From assembly GCA_965232575.1 (NCBI GenBank), contig CBDDPZ010000009.1, forward strand, positions 434,001-498,000: a stretch of DNA of 64,000 nt. The letters are read 5' to 3'. The notes beneath the pieces are model-generated. The model ran no database searches. It was not told the origin of the DNA and saw nothing but the letters and a program-made list of their open reading frames with translations. A program made the translations under genes and the position numbers. Below are positions 9,200 to 17,281 of this stretch, one piece after another. The DNA is from Bin5 sp965232575 (lineage in GTDB: Bacteria > Chloroflexota > Anaerolineae > Caldilineales > Caldilineaceae). Each line of letters opens with the position of its first letter. Position 1 is the stretch's first letter.

Positions 9200-10126
9200 T
9201 TATCTTTCGCCCAACACGCGCATCTGTACGTAGGAGATCGGCATGATGATGAGCAGCAAAACGACCCCCATGGCCGCGGCCATCCCGACCTGGCCGTATC
9301 GGAAGGCATGATTGTAGATGTACCAAACGATTGTCGCGGTTGCATGCACAGGGCCGCCGTTGGTGAGCACGAAAACAGTATCGAATAACTGAAACGCCCA
9401 GATCGTACCCATCACGACCGAAAACAGAATTACGGGCCGCATCAGCGGAATGGTAACGCGGGTTGCAACCTGCCACGCGTTTGCGCCGTCGATTCGCGCC
9501 GCCTCGTGCAACTCTTCGGGAACGCTCAACATCGCGGCAAGGAAAAGAATAATATGGAAGCCGATCCCTCGCCACCATTCCACCAGCAGGATGCCATACA
9601 GGGCCCATTCCGGATCGGACAACCAGTAAACCTCCGGGACCCCCACCAGACCGAGTAGATACGTCAATACACCATATCGGGGGGCGAGAATGTAGCTCCA
9701 AATCTGGGCCGTGGCCGCGGCCGACGCAAGCAGCGGGAAGAATACGACTGCGCGAAAAAAGTCCTTGAAACGAACCAGCTTGTTTCCAATCAGGAAGGCC
9801 AGAACCAGCGCTGTGATGACGGCGATGGGAACCACCGAGACCGTGTACTGGAACGAGTTCAGAAAAACCTTAAGCGTAATGTCATCGGTGGTGAGGCTTA
9901 AGTAATTCTGAAGGCCGACGAAGGGCTTGACCTGGTCGACCAGGTCTCCCCGCAGCAGGGAGAGCCAGAGAGCCCAGAAGAATGGCCCAATGTTGAAGAT
10001 CACAAAGAGCGCTATGAAGGGCAAAATAAACGCGTACGCGTTCAGATTTCGTCTTACGGCGGCTCGCTGCCAAATCGAAGTAACCGTGACATCGCTTCTC
10101 TGGGGCGTTGCAGACGTGGTAGCCAT
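9200..10126 (-). CDS. Sugar ABC transporter permease, MalF type
   Basis: A 308-residue inner-membrane protein with about six spans and the ATPase-docking loop EAARIDGANAWQVATRVTIP. It pairs with the MalG-type permease encoded next. The gene starts at ATG 10126, 108 bases downstream of the binding-protein gene. The solute is inferred to be a carbohydrate or polyol from the enzyme neighbours (DegT aminotransferase, sulfatases, deacetylase). Confidence 0.92.
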   Translation of the reverse strand: MATTSATPQRSDVTVTSIWQRAAVRRNLNAYAFILPFIALFVIFNIGPFFWALWLSLLRGDLVDQVKPFVGLQNYLSLTTDDITLKVFLNSFQYTVSVVPIAVITALVLAFLIGNKLVRFKDFFRAVVFFPLLASAAATAQIWSYILAPRYGVLTYLLGLVGVPEVYWLSDPEWALYGILLVEWWRGIGFHIILFLAAMLSVPEELHEAARIDGANAWQVATRVTIPLMRPVILFSVVMGTIWAFQLFDTVFVLTNGGPVHATATIVWYIYNHAFRYGQVGMAAAMGVVLLLIIMPISYVQMRVLGER

Positions 10127-10234
10127 TTCAGATCCCTTGTCGGGCGGCGCAATCTGGCCAGAAATCGACGGGAGGATTCGCTGGGCTGCCGCGCTCTTGG
10201 AACGCGGCAGCCCGTTCTCAACTCGAACCGGTGA

Positions 10235-11575
10235 CTATGCCCCCTCTTCCTCTCGGAGCATGTCATTGATCTGAACGACCATGTCCTCAATCGCCTCTTC
10301 GACCGTACGCTGGCCGAGGACGAACGACTCGATGGATGTACCCTCGATGTCCCAGAACTTGAAGATCCAGCCGCGATACGGCCAGAAGAAGGTATATTCA
10401 AGTGTCGTCTGGGCGGTGGTCAGCACCGGATCATCAGGGTAGAAATTCACATGAGGAGACACGCTCATGAAACCGAGGCACCCGATCCACGAAGTCAGCA
10501 GGTCAGGCGTGACAAGCGTTTCTAAAACGGTCCACGATTCCTCGGGATATGCGGTCTTGGCAGCAATCGCCAACATTCCAACGCCGCCATAGCATGCACG
10601 ACCCCTGGCCCCCTCCGCCGGTCCGGTAGCCATGCGTGAGGCGCCAAGGTTGAAATCAGGCTTTTCGCTGCGTAGGGAGTTTGCAAACACGTTCTGGGCC
10701 GTAATCATACCCACTTTGCCATCGCGGAAATACCCACCGACGCCCGGCTCCTGCCCGGATATGGCCCCCGGCATCGCAACTTCAAGGTCGTGGAAGAGCG
10801 AATTGAAGAAATGCCAGCCGTCGTACGCCTCCGCAGAATTTACGATGCACTCGGTCAGATCATCGTTGAACCAGTGCCCTCCGAAGCGGCGCGGCCACTG
10901 GCCATTCTCGTGCCAGCCTTTAGGGTGGGTTGCGAAGCCGTAGACATCGTCACCAAGAGCGGTGATATCCTGCGAAATGGCAAGAAAATCGTCAATCGTA
11001 TCCGGTGGTGTATCGGGGTCCCATCCAGCCTGTTCAAAGAGGTCCTTGTTCCAGAACAGGTTGGACCCGCCGATAATCCACGGAAAGGAGTAGGTCGTGC
11101 CGTCGTAAGTGCCAGGCTCCCAGGCCCGCTCATAGAAGAATGAGCGATCGAACCCACTCGAGGCGATCCTTTCGTCAAGCGGCATAATGTGACCCGCATT
11201 GACGAAGCGCGGGAACGACTCCGTCTGATAGCTCACATCCGGCCCCTGGTCGGCGGCAAACGCGGCCGTGAACTTCTCGTTGTACTGCCCCCACGGGATC
11301 TCGCTGAAATCTACGCTGATCTCCGGGTGCATCTCCTCCAGCACATCCAACGTAGGCTGGGCGCAGAGCTTGGTCTCGTCGCCTGCTGCCTTATGCGGGC
11401 CCTTCCACATCGTCAGCGTGACCACTTCCATCGCCGGCGCTTCCCCGCCATCGTCAGCGGCGCCAGGGATGGCCGGCGCACAGGCCGCAAGGCCTGCCCC
11501 TACCGATGCCACTCCCGCCAGCGTGGCCGTTCGAACTAGAAAACTGCGTCTGGACAACTTCGTACCGGTAGCCAT
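10235..11575 (-). CDS. ABC transporter substrate-binding lipoprotein (sugar type 1)
   Basis: A 446-residue binding protein. The N-terminus has a twin-arginine motif (LSRRSFLV), a hydrophobic Ala/Gly-rich core and a lipobox LAAC with Cys32 as the lipid anchor, followed by an acidic linker. The body carries the FWNKDLFEQAGWDPDTPPDTIDD-type segment common in sugar-binding family 1. It delivers solute to the two permeases downstream. Tat export is unusual for most bacterial sugar-binding proteins but is seen in both binding proteins of this window. Confidence 0.92.
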   Translation of the reverse strand: MATGTKLSRRSFLVRTATLAGVASVGAGLAACAPAIPGAADDGGEAPAMEVVTLTMWKGPHKAAGDETKLCAQPTLDVLEEMHPEISVDFSEIPWGQYNEKFTAAFAADQGPDVSYQTESFPRFVNAGHIMPLDERIASSGFDRSFFYERAWEPGTYDGTTYSFPWIIGGSNLFWNKDLFEQAGWDPDTPPDTIDDFLAISQDITALGDDVYGFATHPKGWHENGQWPRRFGGHWFNDDLTECIVNSAEAYDGWHFFNSLFHDLEVAMPGAISGQEPGVGGYFRDGKVGMITAQNVFANSLRSEKPDFNLGASRMATGPAEGARGRACYGGVGMLAIAAKTAYPEESWTVLETLVTPDLLTSWIGCLGFMSVSPHVNFYPDDPVLTTAQTTLEYTFFWPYRGWIFKFWDIEGTSIESFVLGQRTVEEAIEDMVVQINDMLREEEGA

Positions 11576-11673
11576 GGTGCATTCCTCCTTGGCTTTTGAT
11601 TGGACAACGCAAACGCGCCGTCTCTGCCTTCCAACAAATCAACCTGTAACCATCTAGTTGAGAGTTGTTAACG

Positions 11674-12951
11674 CTAGGCAAGCTCCTCCAGCACCTTATT
11701 CAATCCATCGACGGTCTCCTCCACATCTTCGTTGGTCAGCATCGGGCTGACATTCAAATGCACCGCCCGGCCGAGCAAGTCAAGGCTCCGGGGGCACATG
11801 TCCTGCCGGTATTCTATCTCCCGTTGAGCCCATCGCCACGGACCGCCGGCATCTGTCCACGTGCGTTGGTTAATGATCGGCACCCAATGCGCATACACGT
11901 GATAGTCGATTTCATCGGGCGAATACAGCGTGCCGGCCCCGATGTTTTCGGCCCGCAGCGCCTCCGATACCGACGCGGCTTTTTCCGGGCTATCCATGAA
12001 AAACACCGTGGCGATCGCTGTGTCACCTTCCGGATCCGACATTTCACGGAAGCTGATGCCCTTGCGCTCTGCCACGTCCTCAATGCCTGCCTTGATCATT
12101 CGTTTGCGATGCCGCATGTCTTCGATTAAACCGTCCAGCCTGCCCAGCTGCGGCAGAGCCACCGCTGCCAGAAGCTCGGGCATCCGAAAGTTAACACCGC
12201 AGAGCAGCTCATCCACATTGAACTTAAGCTGCAACGCGCCGATCACGTCATGAAACATGTTCGCGCGTTTCCACACTGATTCGTCGTCCGTAACCACCAT
12301 CCCGCCCTCGCCGGACGTGATAATCTTGTTGAATTGAAGACTGAAACAGCCGACATCGCCGAACGTCCCCAGCGGTTGCCCTTTGTAACTGCCGCCGTTT
12401 GCCTGCGCAACGTCCTCAATGACCTTGAGCCCTTGATCATTCGCCAGCGCCATCAGTTCATCCATTCGGCAGGGCGCACCGCGCATATGCACCGGCATGA
12501 TTGCTTTCGTGTACGGGGTTATTTTCCGCTCAACGTCCTCCGGGTCCAGCAAGAGCGTCTCGTCGACTTCAGCGATCACGGGAATTCCGCCTGCCGCAAC
12601 GACCGCTGACGCAGACGCGATCCACGTGTATGCAGGCACGATCACCTCATCGCCCGGCCCGATGCCAATACCATGCAGGCCGCAGACCAGTGACGCAGTA
12701 CCCGATGTGACCGCCACCGCGTATTGGGAGCCCTTCTTTTTGGCAAATGCCTCTTCCAACTGCGTGGCCTTTGAATCCGCCTCGCCGGGACCGTAATAAC
12801 GAAAAAGCCGCTTGGCCCGCAGCACTTCCAGGACACCTGCCTCTTCCTCCTCCGCAATCGCCATGCCGCCCGGATACATAGGGGGATCCGGACTCTGTTT
12901 TGCCGGCGCGCCGCCATGTATGGCCAGCCTCTGACTCTCCACTTGGGTCAT
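11674..12951 (-). CDS. DegT/DnrJ/EryC1/StrS family PLP aminotransferase
   Basis: A 425-residue fold-type I aminotransferase. Asp180 (KVIEDVAQ) should bind the pyridine nitrogen and Lys209 (FSLQFNKIITSGEGG) should form the PLP Schiff base; SGTASL near 83-88 binds phosphate. Families of this kind interconvert keto and amino groups on sugars and cyclitols and often work with a Gfo/Idh dehydrogenase, and one is present in the same run. In a locus with importers and sulfatases and no biosynthetic glycosyltransferases, removal of an amino group from an imported amino-sugar or aminocyclitol is plausible. The direction of the reaction is inference. Confidence 0.88.
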   Translation of the reverse strand: MTQVESQRLAIHGGAPAKQSPDPPMYPGGMAIAEEEEAGVLEVLRAKRLFRYYGPGEADSKATQLEEAFAKKKGSQYAVAVTSGTASLVCGLHGIGIGPGDEVIVPAYTWIASASAVVAAGGIPVIAEVDETLLLDPEDVERKITPYTKAIMPVHMRGAPCRMDELMALANDQGLKVIEDVAQANGGSYKGQPLGTFGDVGCFSLQFNKIITSGEGGMVVTDDESVWKRANMFHDVIGALQLKFNVDELLCGVNFRMPELLAAVALPQLGRLDGLIEDMRHRKRMIKAGIEDVAERKGISFREMSDPEGDTAIATVFFMDSPEKAASVSEALRAENIGAGTLYSPDEIDYHVYAHWVPIINQRTWTDAGGPWRWAQREIEYRQDMCPRSLDLLGRAVHLNVSPMLTNEDVEETVDGLNKVLEELA

Positions 12952-13111
12952 GACTCTTCTCCCTCAACGGTTGTATGTACGACAGCCCCCCCTTTCATCC
13001 GGTGGGGCACATGCTGCCCATCGTGTTGTGAACGCAACGCAGTTAGGTAGCTCGGATCCCTTTTTGTCGCAGGCCCTTCCCGTTTGAACCCGCATACATG
13101 GGCTGATTCAC

Positions 13112-14932
13112 CTATGGCCCCAACTGCTCAATGTACACATAGTAGGCGCCCAACTCATCCCCGTCTTCCGTCTCGAACCAAGTCTGCAAGTGGGTACGCC
13201 TCGCTGGCAGCGACAGAGTGAAACGAATCCCATCGTCACCGAGTGCAACTTCCCCGCTTGTTTCTTCACCCGCAATCGCGATGCGGGCGCGATACACTGG
13301 CAAGGCAACGCCCCCGCCCCAAGGTATCCGCTCTTTCAGAGACGGTTCAACTCCATCTGCCCCCTGTTCTCCTTGCCCTTCTGCTACCGGCTGGATGGCG
13401 ATATCCCTGAACGACTTCGGTTCCCCGCCAGCCAGTCCCGCCCGGATCGCCGCGCCCTCCTCTTCGGGCCAGCGGCGCAGTGTGAAACTGTATCTTCCTG
13501 CCTCGACTACCTCAACCTCCCAATGGCCGTTACAAATCAGGCCCTGGCGCACAAGGCTCTGGTTCCACGCGCATTCGCAATCGTCGTTGCGCCAGTCGTG
13601 CGTATTCAGCCGTAACCTGTCTGCTCCCGGTCCTCCGATGGCGATCGGGATGTCTTCGTCAAACTGACGCGAGACCTTCTGCCACCACGCTTCATAAGCC
13701 AGGCGCAATTCGGAAACGACGTCAGGATGAGCCGCGGCAACGTCCCTCCGCTGCTCGGGATCATCCTTGATCGCATACAGCTCTCGCCCATTCACGAGCC
13801 GCCAGCGGCCTGTCATGACTGCGCTCTTGCGCCACTTCACCGGATACGCCAGTCTCTGTGAATCAGTAACCAGTGCTCGATCGGGCCAGACTGTCTCCTC
13901 GCCCCCTTCAGGCTGTAACAGGCGCGCCAAACTTCGTCCGTCAAAACTGTCAGGTTCACTGTCGTCCAGGCCGCACATCTCGATCAGCGTCGGCAGCACA
14001 TCCACATTGGCTGTAACTTCATCCACGTCCCACCCGGCGCTGATCCCGCCCGCGGGCCAGTGGAGAAAAAAAGGTGCGCGGTGTCCGCCGTCGTATTCCG
14101 ATCCCTTCTGCCCGCGCATGCCGGCATTGTACCCGCTGCTCACAAACTGGTCTTCGTCGACGGCCACGCCGCCCGCAGAGCCGTTGTCGGTCATGAAGAT
14201 AAAGATCGTGTTTTCCGCCAAATCCAGCTCTGCCAGCCTGCGCCGCAGGCCGCCTACATTCTCATCAATGTTGGCCACCATTCCGTAGAATTTGGCGCGC
14301 TCCGCGTGGGGAGTCAGAGGAAGATAGAGATCGCTGTAGATGGGGTCCACCAAGTGGGGCGAGTGCGGCGCGTTTGTAGGGATATAGCAGAAGAACCTTC
14401 TGGTCCGGTTCCTCTCGATAAACTTCAGCGCTTCCTGAAACCAGACGTCAGTGCAGTAGCCCTCATATCGGGAATGCCGCTCCCCGTCCCAATAGCTGTC
14501 ATCAAAATAGTTGTTGCCCCAGTAGTCAGGCGTCTGACCGACTCCTCCGCCCCCATGAACCACTACGGTCTCGAAGCCGCGGTCTTGAGGCCGGTAGGGC
14601 GCGTTGTCCCCCAGATGCCATTTCCCAAAAATCCCCGTCGCGTACCCGCTCCGCCGAAAATAGTCAGCCATACTGACCTCGTCGGACCGCAACAGGGAAC
14701 GCCCTCCAATCGTGTGCCAGACTCCCGTGCTATTGGCGTAGTGACCCGTAAGCAAACCCGCGCGTGTCGGCGCGCACGTCGGCCCAACATGGTAATCGGT
14801 CAATCGAACACTGGAAGCATAAAGCGCGTCAAGATGAGGCGTTCGGACCACAGGATTGCCGTGACAGGAAAGATCACCGTATCCCTGGTCATCCGTGAGG
14901 ACAAAGACTACGTTTGGCAGGACTTCGGGCAT
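13112..14932 (-). CDS. Arylsulfatase, Cys-type (formylglycine-dependent)
   Basis: A 606-residue sulfatase. The metal-binding LTDDQGYGD (Asp14, Asp15) is followed by CAPTRAGLLTG, in which Cys53 is the residue normally converted to formylglycine. MTDNGSAGG carries the distal metal ligands. After the catalytic domain there is a C-terminal region of about 150 residues that ends as a beta-rich module rather than the usual short tail. No signal peptide is evident, so the enzyme may act in the cytoplasm after import. The gene is 11 bases after the PhyH gene. A formylglycine-generating or anaerobic maturase must be encoded elsewhere. Substrate unknown. Confidence 0.93.
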   Translation of the reverse strand: MPEVLPNVVFVLTDDQGYGDLSCHGNPVVRTPHLDALYASSVRLTDYHVGPTCAPTRAGLLTGHYANSTGVWHTIGGRSLLRSDEVSMADYFRRSGYATGIFGKWHLGDNAPYRPQDRGFETVVVHGGGGVGQTPDYWGNNYFDDSYWDGERHSRYEGYCTDVWFQEALKFIERNRTRRFFCYIPTNAPHSPHLVDPIYSDLYLPLTPHAERAKFYGMVANIDENVGGLRRRLAELDLAENTIFIFMTDNGSAGGVAVDEDQFVSSGYNAGMRGQKGSEYDGGHRAPFFLHWPAGGISAGWDVDEVTANVDVLPTLIEMCGLDDSEPDSFDGRSLARLLQPEGGEETVWPDRALVTDSQRLAYPVKWRKSAVMTGRWRLVNGRELYAIKDDPEQRRDVAAAHPDVVSELRLAYEAWWQKVSRQFDEDIPIAIGGPGADRLRLNTHDWRNDDCECAWNQSLVRQGLICNGHWEVEVVEAGRYSFTLRRWPEEEGAAIRAGLAGGEPKSFRDIAIQPVAEGQGEQGADGVEPSLKERIPWGGGVALPVYRARIAIAGEETSGEVALGDDGIRFTLSLPARRTHLQTWFETEDGDELGAYYVYIEQLGP

Positions 14933-14943
14933 CCCTCAATTCC

Positions 14944-15702
14944 TCATTGCCATGGGGTTTTGAACTCGCCGAAGTTGTTCTCCTCGTCCTTGCCTCGAAC
15001 CAGCACCGGTTTCCAGCGCCCGTCCAAAGAGTTGTCCTCGGCCTGCCGCACCCAGGTGGGCACGTAGCGCAGAGTGAGCCCGCAACGCCGCCTGTTCGAG
15101 CGGTTCGGCAGACTGCCGTGGATGAGTGTGCCGTCGTGAATCGAAATCTGACCGGCATGCAGCGGCAGATCGACCGCGGTCGCCGCTTCCTCCGGCGCAA
15201 CGTGGACCTCCTGGTTAATGCTGAGCAGATTACCCGCCTGCTCGGCTTTGCCGTGCTCGACGACTCCGGAAACATGCGTGCAAGGGATCACCTGCATGCA
15301 ACCGTTCTCCACGTCGCTGGCGTCAACCGCGTACCAGGCCGTGATTGCCGTCGGCGGATCCAGTCCCCAGAAGGTCACGTCCTGGTGCCAGGCCACAAAG
15401 GCCTCTGCCTCTTCGCCTTCACCGTACTTGTTGAAAAAGTGGGTCGCCAGCAGCAGCACATTCGGGCCGATCAGGGATTCGATCGCGTCCAGAATTGTGG
15501 GGTGAGTGGCGAGCCTCCAGATGAACTCTTCCTCATAGTGGTAGTCTATCAGCCCAATCTGCGCAGTCTCCTTACCAACTCGATCCTCCAGATCGTCGAA
15601 GGCCTCGCGATAACTGGCTACTTGCGGCCCGTCAATTACATCGATTGCTCCAATATAACCGTCGCGCTTATATGCTTCCACTTGGGCCGGGGAAAGGATC
15701 AT
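14944..15702 (-). CDS. Phytanoyl-CoA dioxygenase (PhyH) family protein
   Basis: A 252-residue Fe(II)/2-oxoglutarate oxygenase. The metal triad is seen as WHQD (His106, Asp108) and IHGSLPN (His195), with Arg204 at the 2-oxoglutarate site. The reading frame is open upstream to 16464, but that part includes a repeat element and an opposing gene. The ATG at 15702 has a strong AAGGAGGG site directly ahead, so it is chosen. It is the first gene of the 13-gene minus-strand run, so the promoter should lie in 15703-15993. The second PhyH gene is at the other end of the run. Confidence 0.9.
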   Translation of the reverse strand: MILSPAQVEAYKRDGYIGAIDVIDGPQVASYREAFDDLEDRVGKETAQIGLIDYHYEEEFIWRLATHPTILDAIESLIGPNVLLLATHFFNKYGEGEEAEAFVAWHQDVTFWGLDPPTAITAWYAVDASDVENGCMQVIPCTHVSGVVEHGKAEQAGNLLSINQEVHVAPEEAATAVDLPLHAGQISIHDGTLIHGSLPNRSNRRRCGLTLRYVPTWVRQAEDNSLDGRWKPVLVRGKDEENNFGEFKTPWQ

Positions 15703-15783
15703 GATACCCTCCTTGGCGAAATTGAAACTGATAGCTGATGAGGATAACGCTTGTACGCCGCGATTGCAAGCAGAAAAAATGCG

Positions 15784-15894
15784 GCGGGTGTACGCCGGAT
15801 TTGGGGGCGCCTCACTGGGATCGCGGGCGTCTCGCCCGCAGCCTGTGCAGTTGGACAGAGGCAGCCGGAAACTCGCCCCATTTTGGGATGCACC
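15784..15894 (+). repeat. Dispersed ~110-bp repeat, copy 1
   Basis: This segment matches 28422-28534 closely and, apart from an insertion, 31436-31609, all in the same orientation. It contains a perfect hairpin GCGGGCG-TCT-CGCCCGC (7-bp stem, 3-base loop), then a conserved tail CTGTGCAGTTGGACAGAGGC. It lies in the divergent gap between the PhyH gene and the F420-type oxidoreductase gene. No ORF-based function is seen; it looks like a REP- or MITE-like intergenic element. Confidence 0.85.
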
Positions 15895-15993
15895 AAATGC
15901 GGCCAGGTCATGCAAATCAATCTGCACTGTGTTAGACTGAACAGAATGGAGTAACGGCCCAAATCGGGTCTCAATTCTAAGGAGTAGGCAATC

Positions 15994-16419
15994 ATGGCCG
16001 AACGTGAAGTGCCAGGCTGGGTAAAGGAACACATTGGCCGCTATCTCGAATCCAACGGCGAAGACGGCCACATTTGGAACGGTGTCCCCACCTTGCTGCT
16101 GACGACCACAGGGAGGCGTACCGGAAAGGCCCGTACCACGCCTCTCATATACGGCAAAGTTGAAGGCGAGGAGACCTACGTGATCGTTGCCTCCCGCGGC
16201 GGCGCCGAACACCACCCTTCCTGGTATCTCAATCTGGTCGTAACGCCGGCCGTCCAGTTGCGGGTCGGAGCCGATTGCTTCGACGCCACCGCTCACACCG
16301 CCTCCCCGGAGGAAAAGCCGGCTCTGTGGAACATGATGGCGGAGATTTGGCCCGCGTACAACGACTACCAGGCCAAGACCGACCGCGTAATTCCCGTCGT
16401 AATTCTGAAACGGGCTTGA
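15994..16419 (+). CDS. Nitroreductase/deazaflavin-dependent oxidoreductase family protein (DUF385, F420 type)
   Basis: A 141-residue single-domain protein with the Ddn-like pattern LLLTTTGRRTGKARTTPL and VIVASRGGAEHHPSWYLNL, a split beta-barrel fold that in studied members binds the deazaflavin cofactor F420. The ribosome site AAGGAG lies about 10 bases before the ATG. It is followed 37 bases later by the PyrK-like gene on the same strand, possibly co-transcribed. F420 dependence is known for the family; the substrate here is unknown. Confidence 0.88.
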   Translation: MAEREVPGWVKEHIGRYLESNGEDGHIWNGVPTLLLTTTGRRTGKARTTPLIYGKVEGEETYVIVASRGGAEHHPSWYLNLVVTPAVQLRVGADCFDATAHTASPEEKPALWNMMAEIWPAYNDYQAKTDRVIPVVILKRA

Positions 16420-16456
16420 AGAAGCCAAAACGTCTCCGCGCCCCCTTGATGCGAAA

Positions 16457-17281
16457 ATGAGCATTCTTCCCGACAGGACTGCCCATGCCGGCTCTCTGAA
16501 CCTTCCCGCCCCTTTCCCGATCCTCTCCGTCGAAACCGATAACTACCGCACCAAAACCTTCACGCTCGACCTCAGCCTGAACGCTCTGCCCGGGCAATTC
16601 GTAATGGCTTGGCTGCCCCGCTTCGATGAAAAACCCTTTTCCCTGGTTGCCGCCGACCCGGTAACATTGATGGTTACGGCCGTCGGCCCCTTCACCAACT
16701 TGCTGCATGCGATGGGTCCCGGCGATCAACTATGGGTCCGCGGGCCGTTCGGAAAAGGTTACCGTCTTCCCAGCCGCGGCATGCGCGCCGTCTTCATTGG
16801 GGGAGGTTACGGCGTAGCTCCACTCCTCTGGCTGGCCCGCGCTTGGCGCTGGCAACTGGATGCCCTGACCGTTATCATCGGCGCCGGCGCGGCCGCCGAC
16901 CTGCTCTATTTTGATCGCTTCACCGACCTGAAGAGGGACAAGAGAAACGAAGCCGCCGCATTAGAGGTGCTCACCTGTACCGAGGACGGCAGCGCAGGAT
17001 CCAAAGGGCTTGCCACCGATCTACTGGCAGATTCCCTGGCATTAGGAGAAATCGATCTGTTGTGTGCTTGTGGGCCGCACGGAATGCTCTCCGCCATTGA
17101 CCGCTTAGGTGCAAGGCACGGCGTGCCGCGCCAGCTTTCGTGGGAGGCCTATATGCGCTGCGCAGTAGGGATCTGCGGCTCCTGCGAACTGAATGGCAGC
17201 GTCCTGTGCCTTGACGGCCCCGTCCTGGAAAACGGCCGCCTTGAGAACGCCGCTCAGCTAAGCTGGAAGGTCGGAATGTAG
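16457..17281 (+). CDS. PyrK-like FAD/[2Fe-2S] electron-transfer subunit (dihydroorotate dehydrogenase B type)
   Basis: A 274-residue ferredoxin-reductase-like protein. A FAD-binding beta-barrel (PGQFVMAWLPRFDEKPFSL) precedes a nucleotide-binding half (GGGYGVAPL). A C-terminal Cys cluster, CAVGICGSCELNGSVLC, has the C-x4-C-x2-C-x7-C spacing that holds a [2Fe-2S] cluster in PyrK. In known systems this subunit passes electrons between NAD and dihydroorotate dehydrogenase PyrD. No pyrD is nearby, so it may pair with a distant PyrD or serve another oxidoreductase. Its last 28 bases overlap the 3' end of the convergent peptidase gene. Confidence 0.85.
   Translation: MSILPDRTAHAGSLNLPAPFPILSVETDNYRTKTFTLDLSLNALPGQFVMAWLPRFDEKPFSLVAADPVTLMVTAVGPFTNLLHAMGPGDQLWVRGPFGKGYRLPSRGMRAVFIGGGYGVAPLLWLARAWRWQLDALTVIIGAGAAADLLYFDRFTDLKRDKRNEAAALEVLTCTEDGSAGSKGLATDLLADSLALGEIDLLCACGPHGMLSAIDRLGARHGVPRQLSWEAYMRCAVGICGSCELNGSVLCLDGPVLENGRLENAAQLSWKVGM

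Noticed and set aside
8592..9701. Minus-strand ORF of 369 codons
   Set aside because: Out of frame with both permease genes it covers, which have clear EAA loops and membrane spans; the translation is Arg/His-rich and featureless.
14060..15067. Plus-strand ORF of 335 codons
   Set aside because: Antisense to the Cys-type sulfatase; no motifs and no ribosome site.
15703..16464. N-terminal extension of the PhyH frame to 16464
   Set aside because: It would run through the dispersed repeat and the opposing F420-type gene; AAGGAGGG at ATG 15702 fixes the true start.
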